Below, in pieces: positions 41,804-52,805 of a DNA stretch of 64,000 nt. Position numbers and translations under genes: made by a program. Positions within the stretch are counted from its first letter, which is position 1. Each line of letters starts with the position of its first letter. Origin of the DNA: Strigamia acuminata (lineage: Eukaryota; Arthropoda; Chilopoda; Geophilomorpha; Linotaeniidae); NCBI GenBank assembly GCA_949358305.1, contig OX442321.1, forward strand, positions 6,783,605-6,847,604, written 5' to 3'. The notes below the pieces were generated by a model. It ran no database searches, was not told the DNA's origin, and saw only the letters and a program-made list of their open reading frames with translations.

Positions 41804-44800
41804 ATGACGAAAAGTAATAAGAACCGAAAACCTCCGACCGCAAGCGCCCGAAAAGCCGCCATGGAAAAAGCCAAGGCGGCAGCCGAAGCGTTAGCCAGCC
41901 TGAAGTTGAATACGACAATTAACCAGGCAATTAACGAAGTAATTACAGAAGAAGTAGTCAAATTAAAACTCGAATTAAAAAATAAAAAATCGAAAGAAAT
42001 AGAAACAAATAATAAAGAGATTAGCGACTCAAGTTCGGAAGACGAATTGAAAGCCAAATGGATAAACACCAATTGGTTAGAAAAACAAATTAAAGAATTA
42101 CAGAAAAAGGTCGTTTATTTTACTACGGCTTACTTCACCACAGAAAAACGCGAATATAGTGGCCCAACCACTAATACGGTAGACGGCGAAAAAATAGCCG
42201 AAATATTCCAAGAATTACCTCACGCCTACGAGGAGGCCCCACCCCGAAAGAAACGCATTTTACATTGTAATTTGGCTAAAGAAAGGAAGGACTCACTCGC
42301 GATGTTAACAATCAAGTTTAATGACAAAAAATTCATCGGTTTGTTGGATTCGGGAGCCGACCGGTCCTTTATCTCTTCAGATCTATACGAGTCGTTAGAC
42401 AAAAAACAACGCGACAAACTGCGGGGAATAAGCGAAAATGTGGCCGTAAAAACCGCTGCTGGAGAAGTGCGTCCAGTAGGGGTACTGACAACAAAAGTCA
42501 TATGGGAGGGCGGCGTAATAACCCATCCTTTCATCGTTTTACCAACCTACGACACGGTCCTACTCTTGGGTATGGACATCATGGCCATAATGGAGATCCA
42601 GCCAAACCCCATAACGAGGTCCTGGAACTATATCGATAAACGCGAGGACCCCCGACTAATGACAGTACCTACCGAACTCCTAGATTCAAACGACGAAGAG
42701 GACGAATGGAAAGGCGGAAATTTGAAACAATTCGTACAGGATTACGATTTCAAATCGTTTAACGCCCGACTCCAAGAAGGCAATTTGGCTCACGATTTGG
42801 CCATGGACGCGAACCTAGGAGAAACCCAGACTAAATTACTCGAAGAAATGCTACAAAAACATCGAAAAATCCTGACTAAAGAACCAGGAAAGACAAATTA
42901 CGTAAAACACGAAATAGAATTAAGTACGGATAAGCCAGTACGAGTTCCATTCAAGGGCATGAACCCCCAAAAACGCGAAATCGTCAAGACGATCTGTCAA
43001 GACTTGCTGGACAAGGGGATAGTGTCCGAAGCATTAGGAGAATATGCGATGAGAATCGTGCTCGTCATGCGTGCAGGATCGGAACCCAGACTGTGTATCG
43101 ATTATCGACCTCTAAACGCCATTACCGTTATCGACCCCGTCCAGATGCCATCAATCAAAGCTATTCTTCGAGAATTAGCCCCATTTAAATGGGTAACAAC
43201 GATGGATCTGTCGAAAGGATATTGGCAGGTCGAACTCCGTGCCGAAGACAAAGAAAAAACTGCTTTCTGGTCCCCGATGGGCAGATTAATGTTTAATGTC
43301 ATGCCATTCGGCCTAGTAAACGCCCCGGCAACATTTCAACGACTAATCGAGAAGGTTTTGGGCGACGCGCTACATAAATACGCCTGGGCTTACCTGGACG
43401 ATATTATTATTGTTTCCCAGACTTTTGACGAACACATCAGACATATCGACGAAGTAATACGTCGTTTAGCCGAGGCCGGGCTCCACATACACCCCGGAAA
43501 GAGCCAGTTTTGCCGAAAAGAACTTGCGTTTCTTGGATACAAAGTTGGAGTCAATGGCTTATCCATAGACCCAAAGAAAGTACGAGCAATCACCGACTTT
43601 CCAGCACCTACGGACGTGAAAGGAGTACAACGTTTTTTAGGAATGGTAAATTTCTTCGGCCGACTCCTGCCACATTTAGCGGAAGTCGCGGCCCCAATCA
43701 CCGATCTTTTAAAGACCGTCCAGAAAATAAATCCGAAGGAGGACCCACCGAAAGACCCCGAAATCAAATTTAACTGGACCAGCCATTGCGAAGCAGCGTT
43801 TGACAAAATCAAACAAATGCTAATCGACACCAAAACCATCCCTCTTCCAGACTTGAATCGCGAATTTATCTTACATACGGATGCAAGTAAAATCGGACTG
43901 GGGGCTGCGTTAATGCAGATGCACGAAATCGACGGTACCCAACAAGAAGTACCCACGATCTTCATCAGCCGGAAAATTCAAGCCGCCGAAAAAAATTACT
44001 CAGCGACAGAGCTCGAATGCTTGGCGATCGTATGGGCAGTCCGTAAATTCAGGCCTTACCTCGAATTCACAAAATTTACCGTCCAGACTGACCATCAAGC
44101 ACTAAGGTGGTTCATGGGCCTTAAAGAACCGTCGGGTCGGATGGCTCGATGGCAATTAGAGCTCATGGCTTACGACTTACAAATCGAGTACAAACCAGGG
44201 AAGTACAACACAGTCGCCGACGCGCTCTCTAGAGCTCCCGCCTCGGAACCCGACGAACCAGACGACGATGGTGACGACGATTCTCGGATAGCTTACTGTC
44301 CCACCCCGATCAGGAAATGGGAGTTCCGAAAACAGAACGAACTACCAAAAGAAAAGTTGGAATCCTCCGACGAAAAATACGTCGGATACTGGATGAGAGC
44401 GTATCAGTCGGCAAAAGATGCCAGACCAAATTACGACTTAACTATCGAACCCAGAGTCTCGGATAGGTTTGTACGAGCCTTCGTGTCACATGTTAGTAAA
44501 GGCACGAACTGTGTCCCACCTACTCGCGAGGAACTCATCGAAGCTCAGAAGAATGACACCGCCTTCTGTAAAAGGTTCTATGACTACTTGACCAACGAGA
44601 CTTTCCCTGGCGACGTCTACAGCGAAGAGTCCAGAGAGGAATTCAAAATTAAGGCATCCGCTTATCTGATAGACGATGGCCTACTTTTAAAGTACCATCC
44701 GAACTTTCGGGACGACTTGACAGAGTCAGGAAGTTCAATTAAAGTCGTAATTCCGAGAAAAGTTCGAACACAAATTCTGTGGATGGTACACGGCCACCCT

Positions 44801-45949
44801 CTAGCCGGACACGCCGGCGTGGCCAGGACTCTCTATCGGGCCAGTCAACTGTACTATTGGCCCGAAATGAGAAGGGACATCGTTCGATTTATACGACACT
44901 GCCCACGATGCCAAGCCTGCAAGCCTCGAAATAAGGCTAACTACGAGAATTTATCACTTGGACCATTCGCCCCCTTTGATTGTTGGAGCGTAGACCTTAT
45001 GGGTCCTAAGATAACAAGTGCAAATAGCCACAAATACATACTCGTGATCATGGATGTCGCAACAGGATGGCCAGAATTGTACCCGATGGCCCACCCGACT
45101 AAGCAGAAAATAATCCAGTGCCTTTACGAAGTCGCGTTACATTTTGGTTTCCCGCGGAAATTAATTTCCGACAATGGCCCACAGTTCGCATCAAAGTTAT
45201 ACAAGGACTTCTGCAATCAATTCGACATTCAACCATCATTTACTTCAACGTATAACCCACGGGCTAATCCCGTGGAGCGCCTCAACCGTGACATAAAATA
45301 TGCGCTTGCTATTTTCACAGACGTACATTCCAAGTGGGACGAATTCCTTAAAGAAATAGCATTTAGCATCCGAACGACCATTTCGAGAAACCGCGGCTTT
45401 TCCCCGGCTTATCTCAACTTCGCTCGAGAGCTACGAGTGCCCTGGGATCCACGCATCCCAGAAGGAATTCGAAAAGTCGATCCAAAAAATCCTCACATCT
45501 ACGTACATCAACTAGAACAAGCAATTTCGGCAACCTACCAACATATGATGTCACATGTGTTTGACATGCGCGAACGAGTGAAAAAGTCTGAAAAGAACAC
45601 ACAATTTTGTAATTTCAAAATCAACGATCTCGTATGGAAGGACACTCACATTTTATCCAGTGCAGATAAAGGGATTCATGCCGGCTTAGCCGACAAACGA
45701 GACGGCCCATACGTAATTACCAAAGCCCACGGCGGGAACGCATTTTCTCTGCAACGTTTGGCTGATAACGTAAATTTTCGATCAATCCACGCTCGAGAAC
45801 TGACGCCTTACTTGCCGGAATTTCCACAGGAAGAATGGGCCGAGGACCAAACACAGCCATCTCCATCGCCCACAATACGAGATATGTTCGACGACGTCGC
45901 CACCGTTTCAGACTTGAACGAAAATACGACTCACGTAACTCCAGACTGA
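41804..45949 (+). CDS. pol: Gypsy-2 Pol polyprotein, 3' end cut by Copia
   Basis: The first ATG (41804) lies 87 bp after the 5' LTR. Residues 1-150 are lysine- and glutamate-rich and helical, with no capsid pattern or zinc knuckle. The aspartic protease motif LLDSGADRSFIS is near residue 183. RT has CIDYRPLNAI near 430 and YLDDIIIVS near 531. RNase H has HTDASKIGLGAAL near 692 and ATELECLAI. The integrase zinc region is HAGVARTLY...CPRCQACK near 1003-1045, with DLMGP, SDNGPQF and NPVERLN for the DDE triad. The frame now ends in a TGA supplied by the Copia LTR at 45947. The same frame reopens after the Copia element (52806-53021), so about 72 C-terminal codons were separated. Confidence 0.93.
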   Translation: MTKSNKNRKPPTASARKAAMEKAKAAAEALASLKLNTTINQAINEVITEEVVKLKLELKNKKSKEIETNNKEISDSSSEDELKAKWINTNWLEKQIKELQKKVVYFTTAYFTTEKREYSGPTTNTVDGEKIAEIFQELPHAYEEAPPRKKRILHCNLAKERKDSLAMLTIKFNDKKFIGLLDSGADRSFISSDLYESLDKKQRDKLRGISENVAVKTAAGEVRPVGVLTTKVIWEGGVITHPFIVLPTYDTVLLLGMDIMAIMEIQPNPITRSWNYIDKREDPRLMTVPTELLDSNDEEDEWKGGNLKQFVQDYDFKSFNARLQEGNLAHDLAMDANLGETQTKLLEEMLQKHRKILTKEPGKTNYVKHEIELSTDKPVRVPFKGMNPQKREIVKTICQDLLDKGIVSEALGEYAMRIVLVMRAGSEPRLCIDYRPLNAITVIDPVQMPSIKAILRELAPFKWVTTMDLSKGYWQVELRAEDKEKTAFWSPMGRLMFNVMPFGLVNAPATFQRLIEKVLGDALHKYAWAYLDDIIIVSQTFDEHIRHIDEVIRRLAEAGLHIHPGKSQFCRKELAFLGYKVGVNGLSIDPKKVRAITDFPAPTDVKGVQRFLGMVNFFGRLLPHLAEVAAPITDLLKTVQKINPKEDPPKDPEIKFNWTSHCEAAFDKIKQMLIDTKTIPLPDLNREFILHTDASKIGLGAALMQMHEIDGTQQEVPTIFISRKIQAAEKNYSATELECLAIVWAVRKFRPYLEFTKFTVQTDHQALRWFMGLKEPSGRMARWQLELMAYDLQIEYKPGKYNTVADALSRAPASEPDEPDDDGDDDSRIAYCPTPIRKWEFRKQNELPKEKLESSDEKYVGYWMRAYQSAKDARPNYDLTIEPRVSDRFVRAFVSHVSKGTNCVPPTREELIEAQKNDTAFCKRFYDYLTNETFPGDVYSEESREEFKIKASAYLIDDGLLLKYHPNFRDDLTESGSSIKVVIPRKVRTQILWMVHGHPLAGHAGVARTLYRASQLYYWPEMRRDIVRFIRHCPRCQACKPRNKANYENLSLGPFAPFDCWSVDLMGPKITSANSHKYILVIMDVATGWPELYPMAHPTKQKIIQCLYEVALHFGFPRKLISDNGPQFASKLYKDFCNQFDIQPSFTSTYNPRANPVERLNRDIKYALAIFTDVHSKWDEFLKEIAFSIRTTISRNRGFSPAYLNFARELRVPWDPRIPEGIRKVDPKNPHIYVHQLEQAISATYQHMMSHVFDMRERVKKSEKNTQFCNFKINDLVWKDTHILSSADKGIHAGLADKRDGPYVITKAHGGNAFSLQRLADNVNFRSIHARELTPYLPEFPQEEWAEDQTQPSPSPTIRDMFDDVATVSDLNENTTHVTPD

Positions 45950-46379
45950 TAAGTCCGTGGAGGCCAGGAAACATCGGAAAGGAGTTGAAACCAGCTTAAA
46001 ATGTGCGGGGAGCTCGCACTTCGCGCCCGCCATGTTTTAATCACATGAAAGCATAAAAGCAACTGGGTTTGAGGCTAATTGGTCTCAAACCGTACAAAAT
46101 ATGACAATAGGACAAATCAATAGCAACAAGCATTGATTTGTTCTTTACAATATAAGTAATTGTTAACCTAGGCATAATTAACCGATAAACAACACGGAAA
46201 ACAACATTTATCGCTCTCTCAAGCAGACGACACAAGAAACATAGAATATGTGTGTTAACACACAAGAGTAGCATTAATATGCGCTACACGGGTATCCAAA
46301 GGATGCCAACACACATATCTGCCATGCCTATCCAGAAATGCATGGGGAAACGGACAAAATAATTAATCGCATACTAATA
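45947..46379 (-). repeat. Copia 3' LTR
   Basis: 433 bp. On the element's strand it runs TATTAGTATG...GGACTTATCA. It is identical by eye to 52368-52800. On the element's strand a polypurine tract, GAAGGGGGATT, directly precedes it (46380-46390). Confidence 0.94.
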
Positions 46380-46396
46380 AATCCCCCTTCGATTAA

Positions 46397-49300
46397 TCAA
46401 TTTGTCGCGACAAAAATGTGCTCGCACAACGCGTCCAATTTTGCGCGGGACAACCACTTTGTCATAATGTCCGCGACGTTGAGGGTCCCTGGGATGTGCC
46501 TGATTCGAAAAACACCTTTCTCGAACCAGTCGCGCAAGAAATGCAATTTCACGTCTATGTGTTTGTTTGCGCGATTTTCTATGCGGTTTTTCGCATATTG
46601 AATCGCAGGCATCGAATCGGCATAAACACATGGTATTTCCCGGTCAAACCCGTCAATCATCACTTCCGCGTCAAATATGCGTTCTAACCAAATTATCTCC
46701 TTCACACCGTCCACAACCGCCAAGAATTCGCTTTCCATAATGGAAAGAGCGGTAATGGTCTGCTTATGGCAGTTCCAGGAGACGGGGACACCACCCAGAT
46801 AGATAATGTGCCCGCCAAAACTTCGGCGCTTGTCTTGGTCCAGCGCGTAAGACGCATCTGTGTAAACAGTTAACTTGTCACTTTGACAGTTCCCAAGATT
46901 AATGGAGAAATTCGGCGTATTAGCCAGGTAACGCAACACTTGAAGCAGCATGTTTACGTGTCGTGTCGAGTGAGTCTCGTTGTATTGAGACAATACAATT
47001 ACAGAAAACAAGATATCGGGTCTTGTGCGACTTGCGATGAAGAGCAAACTTCCGACAAGAGACCGATATGGAAAACTCGAATTAACACGTTCTCCCGTTT
47101 GGACTTTTTGGATCATAGTGCCGGGCGTGCCAGGCACTCTAACACGGTGAGATGGGTCAATACCGTATTGCTTGCAGAGCTTCGCAATATAGGTGCGTTG
47201 ATGAATGAGGATATTCCCCCCGTCCCTACAAAACTCAATCCCTAATAAAAGGGTGACGGGGCCCAAATTGACAATCTCAAAGGATTGTTGAATCCATTCT
47301 AAAACGCACTCTTCTGCCAACTCATCCCTCGAAAATAATACAATATCGTCGACGTAAAAGATGAGTATGGCGTCCGAACCCAAGCTATACACACAGTTAA
47401 GACCCAAAACCGGTTCAAAACCTATTTCAATCAGCTGGTCGTGTAAGCGCTGGTACCACATACGACCAGACTGATGAAGCCCATAGAGAGATTTTCTCAA
47501 CTCCCAACATTTGTGTTGGTTTTCAGGTGTTCGATATCCCTTGGGGATGTTGATGTACTGCACCTCATCGAGGTCCCCATATAGATATGCGGCCTTGATG
47601 TCAAGGTGTAAGTCACGCCAGCTCCTTAATACTACAAGAGTACAAAAGAACATCATGACCAACACAAAGTTGACTACGGGGGAGAAGACCTCCGTAAAGT
47701 CAATGCCGGGCTTCTGCTTGAACCCTTGTGCAACAAGACGAGCACGATATCTGCTAATCGCACCCGTATGATCCCTTTTGAGTTTATAAATCCACTTTGA
47801 TCCTAGCAAGGTTTTATCCTTGACTTCACTTTTGTCAACCTCGACATACACCTCTCGTTCTTTAAAGATGTCGATTTCGTCCTCCATTGCCCTTTCCCAA
47901 TCAGGTTTCCCAACACCTGTCACAGCCTCTTCGTAGGTGTCAGGCTCTACAGAGCAGCAACCAGCAAAACCGACATTGATGTCTTTGAAGTTGAACAATT
48001 CCGAGATATACTCGTATCCCTCGTCCCGACACCACCGCACAACTTCAACACGACTTCGAATTCTGTCATGCTTTGGTGAAATGTAATAAACATCAACCTG
48101 TCCAGCCGTTGCGCCTGATTTTCGCACAGACTGCCGTCTTTGCCATTTAGACATGTCCAACGGCAATAACCCACCAGCTGGAACTGTGCGTTCCCCTGTA
48201 TCCTTTCCTTTTCGTGGGGGATTACGACGCACAGGTGTAGGTGACGTTCGGGGGGATAGTTGAGGACTCGCATCAGGATCCTCAATTTCATCCTCGTCAT
48301 CGGGGTAAATACTGAAGAAATTCTCATCGTCCCCCTTTGCCCCACCAATTTCATCAACATTTGCATCTCTAAGGACATCTTGCACTATATCCTCGATGAC
48401 ATCTTCCACGACACCAGCGTTCTCAACTTGTTCAGGTGCCTTTTCGGGCGCAGGTTCCTGAATTGGGGGTGGGGGAACCACTGCTTCCGGTAGGGGGCCA
48501 CCATGAACGCTGTCGTCGTCTGACGAGGAGCCATCCTCGTTTGAAGAATCAGACACGCTGTCGAAATATGAGGGGCTCGAGGGAGGAATTTTCAAATTTT
48601 CATACCAAAAATTCTGTTCCAATATTTTGACATGTTTCGAGAGGAACACTTGGTTCCGTTTCGGGTCCCAAATTCGATACCCACGGGTGGAAGCCGCATA
48701 ACCAATTAATGCCCCTGCCCACGCCCTTTCTTTCAATTTCCCACCCCTTGTCTGGGAAGGAATGTGGACATATGTCAATGCCCCAATGCATTTGACATGA
48801 CGCAGGGACAATTTCTTATTGTAAAACACATTGTAAGGTGTTTTCCCTCCTAATCCCGTGTGTGGGAATCGATTTTTCAAATAAACGACAGAAACTGCAA
48901 GTTCTGCCCACAAAGTTGGGGAAAAATTATTCTCAAAAAGAAAAGCCCGGATTCCATTAAGAATGGTGCGGTTCGCTCGCTCAGCAACCGAATTCATCTC
49001 GGGGCTGTATGTATTCGTCCTCATACATTTCAACCCAATGCTGTCAGTATAAGCATTCCATTGTTTCGATATGAATTCCCCACCATTGTCAGTTTTAATG
49101 GCTTTGACCTTTTTAGAAGTAAGCCGTTCAATTTCCGTCAACCACTTCTTGAAATGACCCAAAACTTCATCTTTCGTTTTCATGATGATAATCCACATCA
49201 GTCGGGAGAAATCATCAACCATAATTAGGTAATAAAATGCCCCACCAATGCTCTTAACCGGTGAGGGCCCCCAAACATCTAAGTGAACAATTTCCAAAAT

Positions 49301-51208
49301 CCCTTTAGTGGAGATATTAATAATGGGAGGAAAGCTTGCACGTGTGCTTTTCGCCCTCGAACAAGCATCGCAAGCCGACAATTCATTGTTGGAAAGTTTC
49401 AGCCCAAATACTTCATCGGATTTCTCCAACAATGCAATCCCTTTCGCATTAAGGTGCCCAAAACGTGAATGCCAAACATCCATCGTTTGAGGTTTGTCAG
49501 GCTTAATAAGAGCCTTATTCCCACCATTATCTTTCAAACTGTTTTGCACACCTTGTTTGGAAATCTTCGCAGTCTTTGATTTATTCCCATTGTTGACTAC
49601 CAGGCCAGTGTGTGTGTTATTCAAAACGTTCAATTTCTGTTTCGGACTCGCATTATTCGCAACGATCGCTGGCGCATTGTTCGCAGCAGTCACTTGCCCC
49701 ATATTCGCAATTGCAGGTTTCCCTGTCTTACTCAAATTTTGGGTTAATGCAGTCTTAAAATCTAAATGAGTTAGTAATGAATTAACAATTTCTTCACCCT
49801 TTAAAGGTGGACTAGGCTCCACTGCCGCATTCTGTTGCGCAGGTAATGCAGCAGCGTTAACAATGTGTGCAGTATTCACTTGACAATTGACTTTATACAT
49901 TCTATCACTCGTACGTGTCGCAGTGATAGAAGGCGCATCAATACTGTCATGAAAAATGGACATTTTTCCATTCTTTACAAATGTGGTAGCCCCAGCTTCA
50001 TCTGCACGACCTAATGAAATCAGATTCTTTCTGAAGTTTGGAGCGTAGAAGACATTTTTCAATTGTAATTCCCGTTTCTTTTGTCCATAAAAAGATATTA
50101 ATGTCACAGTCCCGATGCCCTCGATTTTCGACTTTCCTTCGCCCTGCTGGACGCTGTAACCAGTTAATGGTTTGAAGTCGGAGAACCAGGACTTGTTGAA
50201 CGAGAAATGGTCTGTCGCTCCTGTATCGACGTACCATTGCGAATCAAAGTTCGCATGTGACACCAGCGATACGACAGGAGGTTGCTCTTGATTCGAAATC
50301 GCTGCGGAGAAGTAAGAGATGGGGACGTCATCAAAAATATTCATTTGGGTGACGGCGGCCTTTTGCCGGCCTTTTCCACGTGATTTTCCTCGTGGATTGC
50401 CCCTAAACTGTCCTGTTGATCCGCCTCTTCCAGTAAGTTGCTGTTTAGGTGGAGAAGGGCAGTCGCGGGAAAAATGGCCTGTCCCACCGCAGGTAAAACA
50501 CACACGTGGGGAACTGGGCGCGGTTCCGCCGCGTCCACGTTGACCACTGCCTCCGCCAAAGAAGGCTCCAGTGTTTTCCAACGGTGTCGGGTTGGGCACT
50601 CCAAATTCGTCCCCCTTCTCGTAAAGGCGATTATACTCGCCTAAAAGTCTTTCTTTCACGGCAGCGGCCGTAAATTCCGGGTCGGGCCAGTGATACACTG
50701 TCTGTTTGACTGGCTCGAATTGGGGCGGCAAAAGGTCCAAGTACTGGAAAGCGTGGAACTCATCCGAGACCACAATCTTCACGTCGGCGAGTTGTGTAAC
50801 TTTCCGGTCGACACGGGAAGTAAAGACGACCATCTCTTCATCCTCCCGTAGACGCATATCGAGGAATTCCCGCCGGAGTCGGGCTTTGCGTGCGCGCGTG
50901 GTCGGCTGGTAAGCCGCTTTCAGCGCTTCCCACACACCCTTCGCGGTTGGGTGGGCCACAGCCACGACTTGCTGTGGTTCGTTGCAAGCCAGACAAATGG
51001 TGGAGCGGGCTTTTTCTTCGCCCTTTTCGTAGTCACGAATTTCCTTTGCCGGCGATCCAGCAGGCGGTTCCTTGATTTTGCCGGTCACATGTCCCCAAAC
51101 ACTGTATGATTGAAGCAAAAGCTGGATCTGCATGCTCCAGGTGGGATAATTGGAGCCGTCCAGTTTGCGTACATCCTTGTAATCATCATGTCGGTCCCAA
51201 TTCGACAT
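46397..51208 (-). CDS. gag-pol: Copia Gag-Pol polyprotein
   Basis: A single frame of 1603 codons from ATG at 51208 (MSNWDRHDDYKDVRKLDG) to the stop at 46397. The Gag region carries the Copia pattern (NYPTWSMQIQLLLQSYSVWG) and a CCHC zinc knuckle, CFTCGGTGHFSRDC, near residue 235. The protease is VDTGATDHFS near 325. Integrase has HSRFGHLNAKGIALL near 577 and a GPSP...KTDNGGEF...NSVAERANRT catalytic core. RT has YLYGDLDEVQY and YVDDIVLF near 1284. RNase H has YTDASYAL near 1450 and ENRANKHIDVKLHFLRD at the end. Order and content are complete for Copia, with no stop or frameshift. The frame also runs 10 codons upstream to a GTG, but the ATG is the better start. Confidence 0.95.
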   Translation of the reverse strand: MSNWDRHDDYKDVRKLDGSNYPTWSMQIQLLLQSYSVWGHVTGKIKEPPAGSPAKEIRDYEKGEEKARSTICLACNEPQQVVAVAHPTAKGVWEALKAAYQPTTRARKARLRREFLDMRLREDEEMVVFTSRVDRKVTQLADVKIVVSDEFHAFQYLDLLPPQFEPVKQTVYHWPDPEFTAAAVKERLLGEYNRLYEKGDEFGVPNPTPLENTGAFFGGGSGQRGRGGTAPSSPRVCFTCGGTGHFSRDCPSPPKQQLTGRGGSTGQFRGNPRGKSRGKGRQKAAVTQMNIFDDVPISYFSAAISNQEQPPVVSLVSHANFDSQWYVDTGATDHFSFNKSWFSDFKPLTGYSVQQGEGKSKIEGIGTVTLISFYGQKKRELQLKNVFYAPNFRKNLISLGRADEAGATTFVKNGKMSIFHDSIDAPSITATRTSDRMYKVNCQVNTAHIVNAAALPAQQNAAVEPSPPLKGEEIVNSLLTHLDFKTALTQNLSKTGKPAIANMGQVTAANNAPAIVANNASPKQKLNVLNNTHTGLVVNNGNKSKTAKISKQGVQNSLKDNGGNKALIKPDKPQTMDVWHSRFGHLNAKGIALLEKSDEVFGLKLSNNELSACDACSRAKSTRASFPPIINISTKGILEIVHLDVWGPSPVKSIGGAFYYLIMVDDFSRLMWIIIMKTKDEVLGHFKKWLTEIERLTSKKVKAIKTDNGGEFISKQWNAYTDSIGLKCMRTNTYSPEMNSVAERANRTILNGIRAFLFENNFSPTLWAELAVSVVYLKNRFPHTGLGGKTPYNVFYNKKLSLRHVKCIGALTYVHIPSQTRGGKLKERAWAGALIGYAASTRGYRIWDPKRNQVFLSKHVKILEQNFWYENLKIPPSSPSYFDSVSDSSNEDGSSSDDDSVHGGPLPEAVVPPPPIQEPAPEKAPEQVENAGVVEDVIEDIVQDVLRDANVDEIGGAKGDDENFFSIYPDDEDEIEDPDASPQLSPRTSPTPVRRNPPRKGKDTGERTVPAGGLLPLDMSKWQRRQSVRKSGATAGQVDVYYISPKHDRIRSRVEVVRWCRDEGYEYISELFNFKDINVGFAGCCSVEPDTYEEAVTGVGKPDWERAMEDEIDIFKEREVYVEVDKSEVKDKTLLGSKWIYKLKRDHTGAISRYRARLVAQGFKQKPGIDFTEVFSPVVNFVLVMMFFCTLVVLRSWRDLHLDIKAAYLYGDLDEVQYINIPKGYRTPENQHKCWELRKSLYGLHQSGRMWYQRLHDQLIEIGFEPVLGLNCVYSLGSDAILIFYVDDIVLFSRDELAEECVLEWIQQSFEIVNLGPVTLLLGIEFCRDGGNILIHQRTYIAKLCKQYGIDPSHRVRVPGTPGTMIQKVQTGERVNSSFPYRSLVGSLLFIASRTRPDILFSVIVLSQYNETHSTRHVNMLLQVLRYLANTPNFSINLGNCQSDKLTVYTDASYALDQDKRRSFGGHIIYLGGVPVSWNCHKQTITALSIMESEFLAVVDGVKEIIWLERIFDAEVMIDGFDREIPCVYADSMPAIQYAKNRIENRANKHIDVKLHFLRDWFEKGVFRIRHIPGTLNVADIMTKWLSRAKLDALCEHIFVATN

Positions 51209-52367
51209 GGTGAAGAATTTGGTGAAAAATCGATGCACAAATCACAAAATTCACAAATTTCGGCGAAAAACACTCGAAAAATTCACCAATTTGATGAAAA
51301 CACACACTAATATTCACAATTCCGGTGAATATGCCGTGCAGAGAAGCGAAAACACCCCCAAAAATTGAAGGCGAAACAATCACAAACTTCCCTTTGGGCA
51401 CCTCAATAAGTGAGGTGAAAAACCCGAATCTGGTCGCCCTACTAGCTTCCGACCGACCCACCTGGGGGCCGCGGGACGACTAGTTGGCCACGGACAAGCC
51501 CAGACCGGAATGAGACTGCACGTAGGCGACTGCCTAAAGGGTGCAGAATAAACAAAAGGACCCCAAAACAAAAACCTTAAGAATTAACAGAGTTTCACGA
51601 AAATAGCAACTAAAATACACTTTTCAGATGTGAAGTTGGCCAATTACGGGATCCTTGCGTCGTAATTGGTTCCCACGTTGCAGTAAACGTCGGCTTCACG
51701 TTGTCTTCGCACGGAACTGGGCTGACGTGCAGACCGCGTACACACTTCCGTGTATCGGCCAAAATCGATGTTGCGTACGTCCACGCCTTCGTACCCGCTT
51801 TCCTGGATGCGAAGCACGGAAATAACCGCCTGCACACACGCTTATCGTGTGCAGGACTTCTCGGTGATCGCCGGATTAAATTCGCGAGTTGAATCTCGTC
51901 GTTCTTGACGAAAAATCCAACGAAAATGGCTGCCGGTGCAACAATCGTCGATTCGCGACGATTTCTTCGCAAAATGACGGTTTCCAGACGTTCCCACGCT
52001 GGAAAGACACCAAATGCGGCGGCTAATCGACGTATTCGTTCGTCGAAACGTTGGGCGTGCGTGTGTCGTTCCGTACACACTCGTAGACACGCTAACTTCG
52101 CAAACAAAAATGGCGCCGCCCGAGAAAAACTCGGTTATATCGGCGAAAAATAAACGAAATGCAATGTTCCTTACACCGTTTTGCTCCAAATTCACTGTAG
52201 AATTGTCCGCACACGTCGTCACGGCTGTCCTTCGCGAAAAATTCCGGTTTTCGGCGATACGTCTCGGCGACGATCTGCGACGAACTTCCAACGTTCGTTT
52301 TCGCCCGAAAAACCTCACGAACTCGTCAATAACCTGTTGGCCCGATCGTGAGACCTCTGCTACCATT
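51209..52367 (-). other. Copia 5' leader with tRNA-iMet primer-binding site
   Basis: About 1.16 kb of GC-richer non-coding leader between the 5' LTR and the polyprotein ATG. On the element's strand the primer-binding site TGGTAGCAGAGG (52354-52365) begins two bases from the LTR and is complementary to the 3' end of initiator tRNA-Met. Several short open frames lie here on both strands, but none resembles a known domain. The length is unusual and could hold packaging or splicing signals. Confidence 0.85.
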
Positions 52368-52800
52368 TGATAAGTCCGTGGAGGCCAGGAAACATCGGAA
52401 AGGAGTTGAAACCAGCTTAAAATGTGCGGGGAGCTCGCACTTCGCGCCCGCCATGTTTTAATCACATGAAAGCATAAAAGCAACTGGGTTTGAGGCTAAT
52501 TGGTCTCAAACCGTACAAAATATGACAATAGGACAAATCAATAGCAACAAGCATTGATTTGTTCTTTACAATATAAGTAATTGTTAACCTAGGCATAATT
52601 AACCGATAAACAACACGGAAAACAACATTTATCGCTCTCTCAAGCAGACGACACAAGAAACATAGAATATGTGTGTTAACACACAAGAGTAGCATTAATA
52701 TGCGCTACACGGGTATCCAAAGGATGCCAACACACATATCTGCCATGCCTATCCAGAAATGCATGGGGAAACGGACAAAATAATTAATCGCATACTAATA
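52368..52800 (-). repeat. Copia 5' LTR
   Basis: 433 bp, same sequence as the copy at 45947-46379. It is followed by the CAGAC target duplication. Confidence 0.94.
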
Positions 52801-52805
52801 CAGAC

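Larger units (their letters stand above)
45947..52800 (-). mobile_element. Ty1/Copia LTR retrotransposon nested in Gypsy-2 pol
   Basis: 6854 bp on the minus strand, with 433-bp LTRs that I read as identical and a 5-bp duplication CAGAC (45942-45946 and 52801-52805). It has a primer-binding site matching initiator tRNA-Met and a single intact polyprotein with integrase before RT, the Copia order. The insertion is younger than Gypsy-2, in which it lies. Everything required for movement appears open. Confidence 0.96.

Noticed and set aside
51610-52483. Frames of 165-213 codons in the Copia leader and LTR
   Set aside because: They overlap the primer-binding site and LTR, resemble no known protein, and are better explained by low stop density in GC-richer leader sequence.
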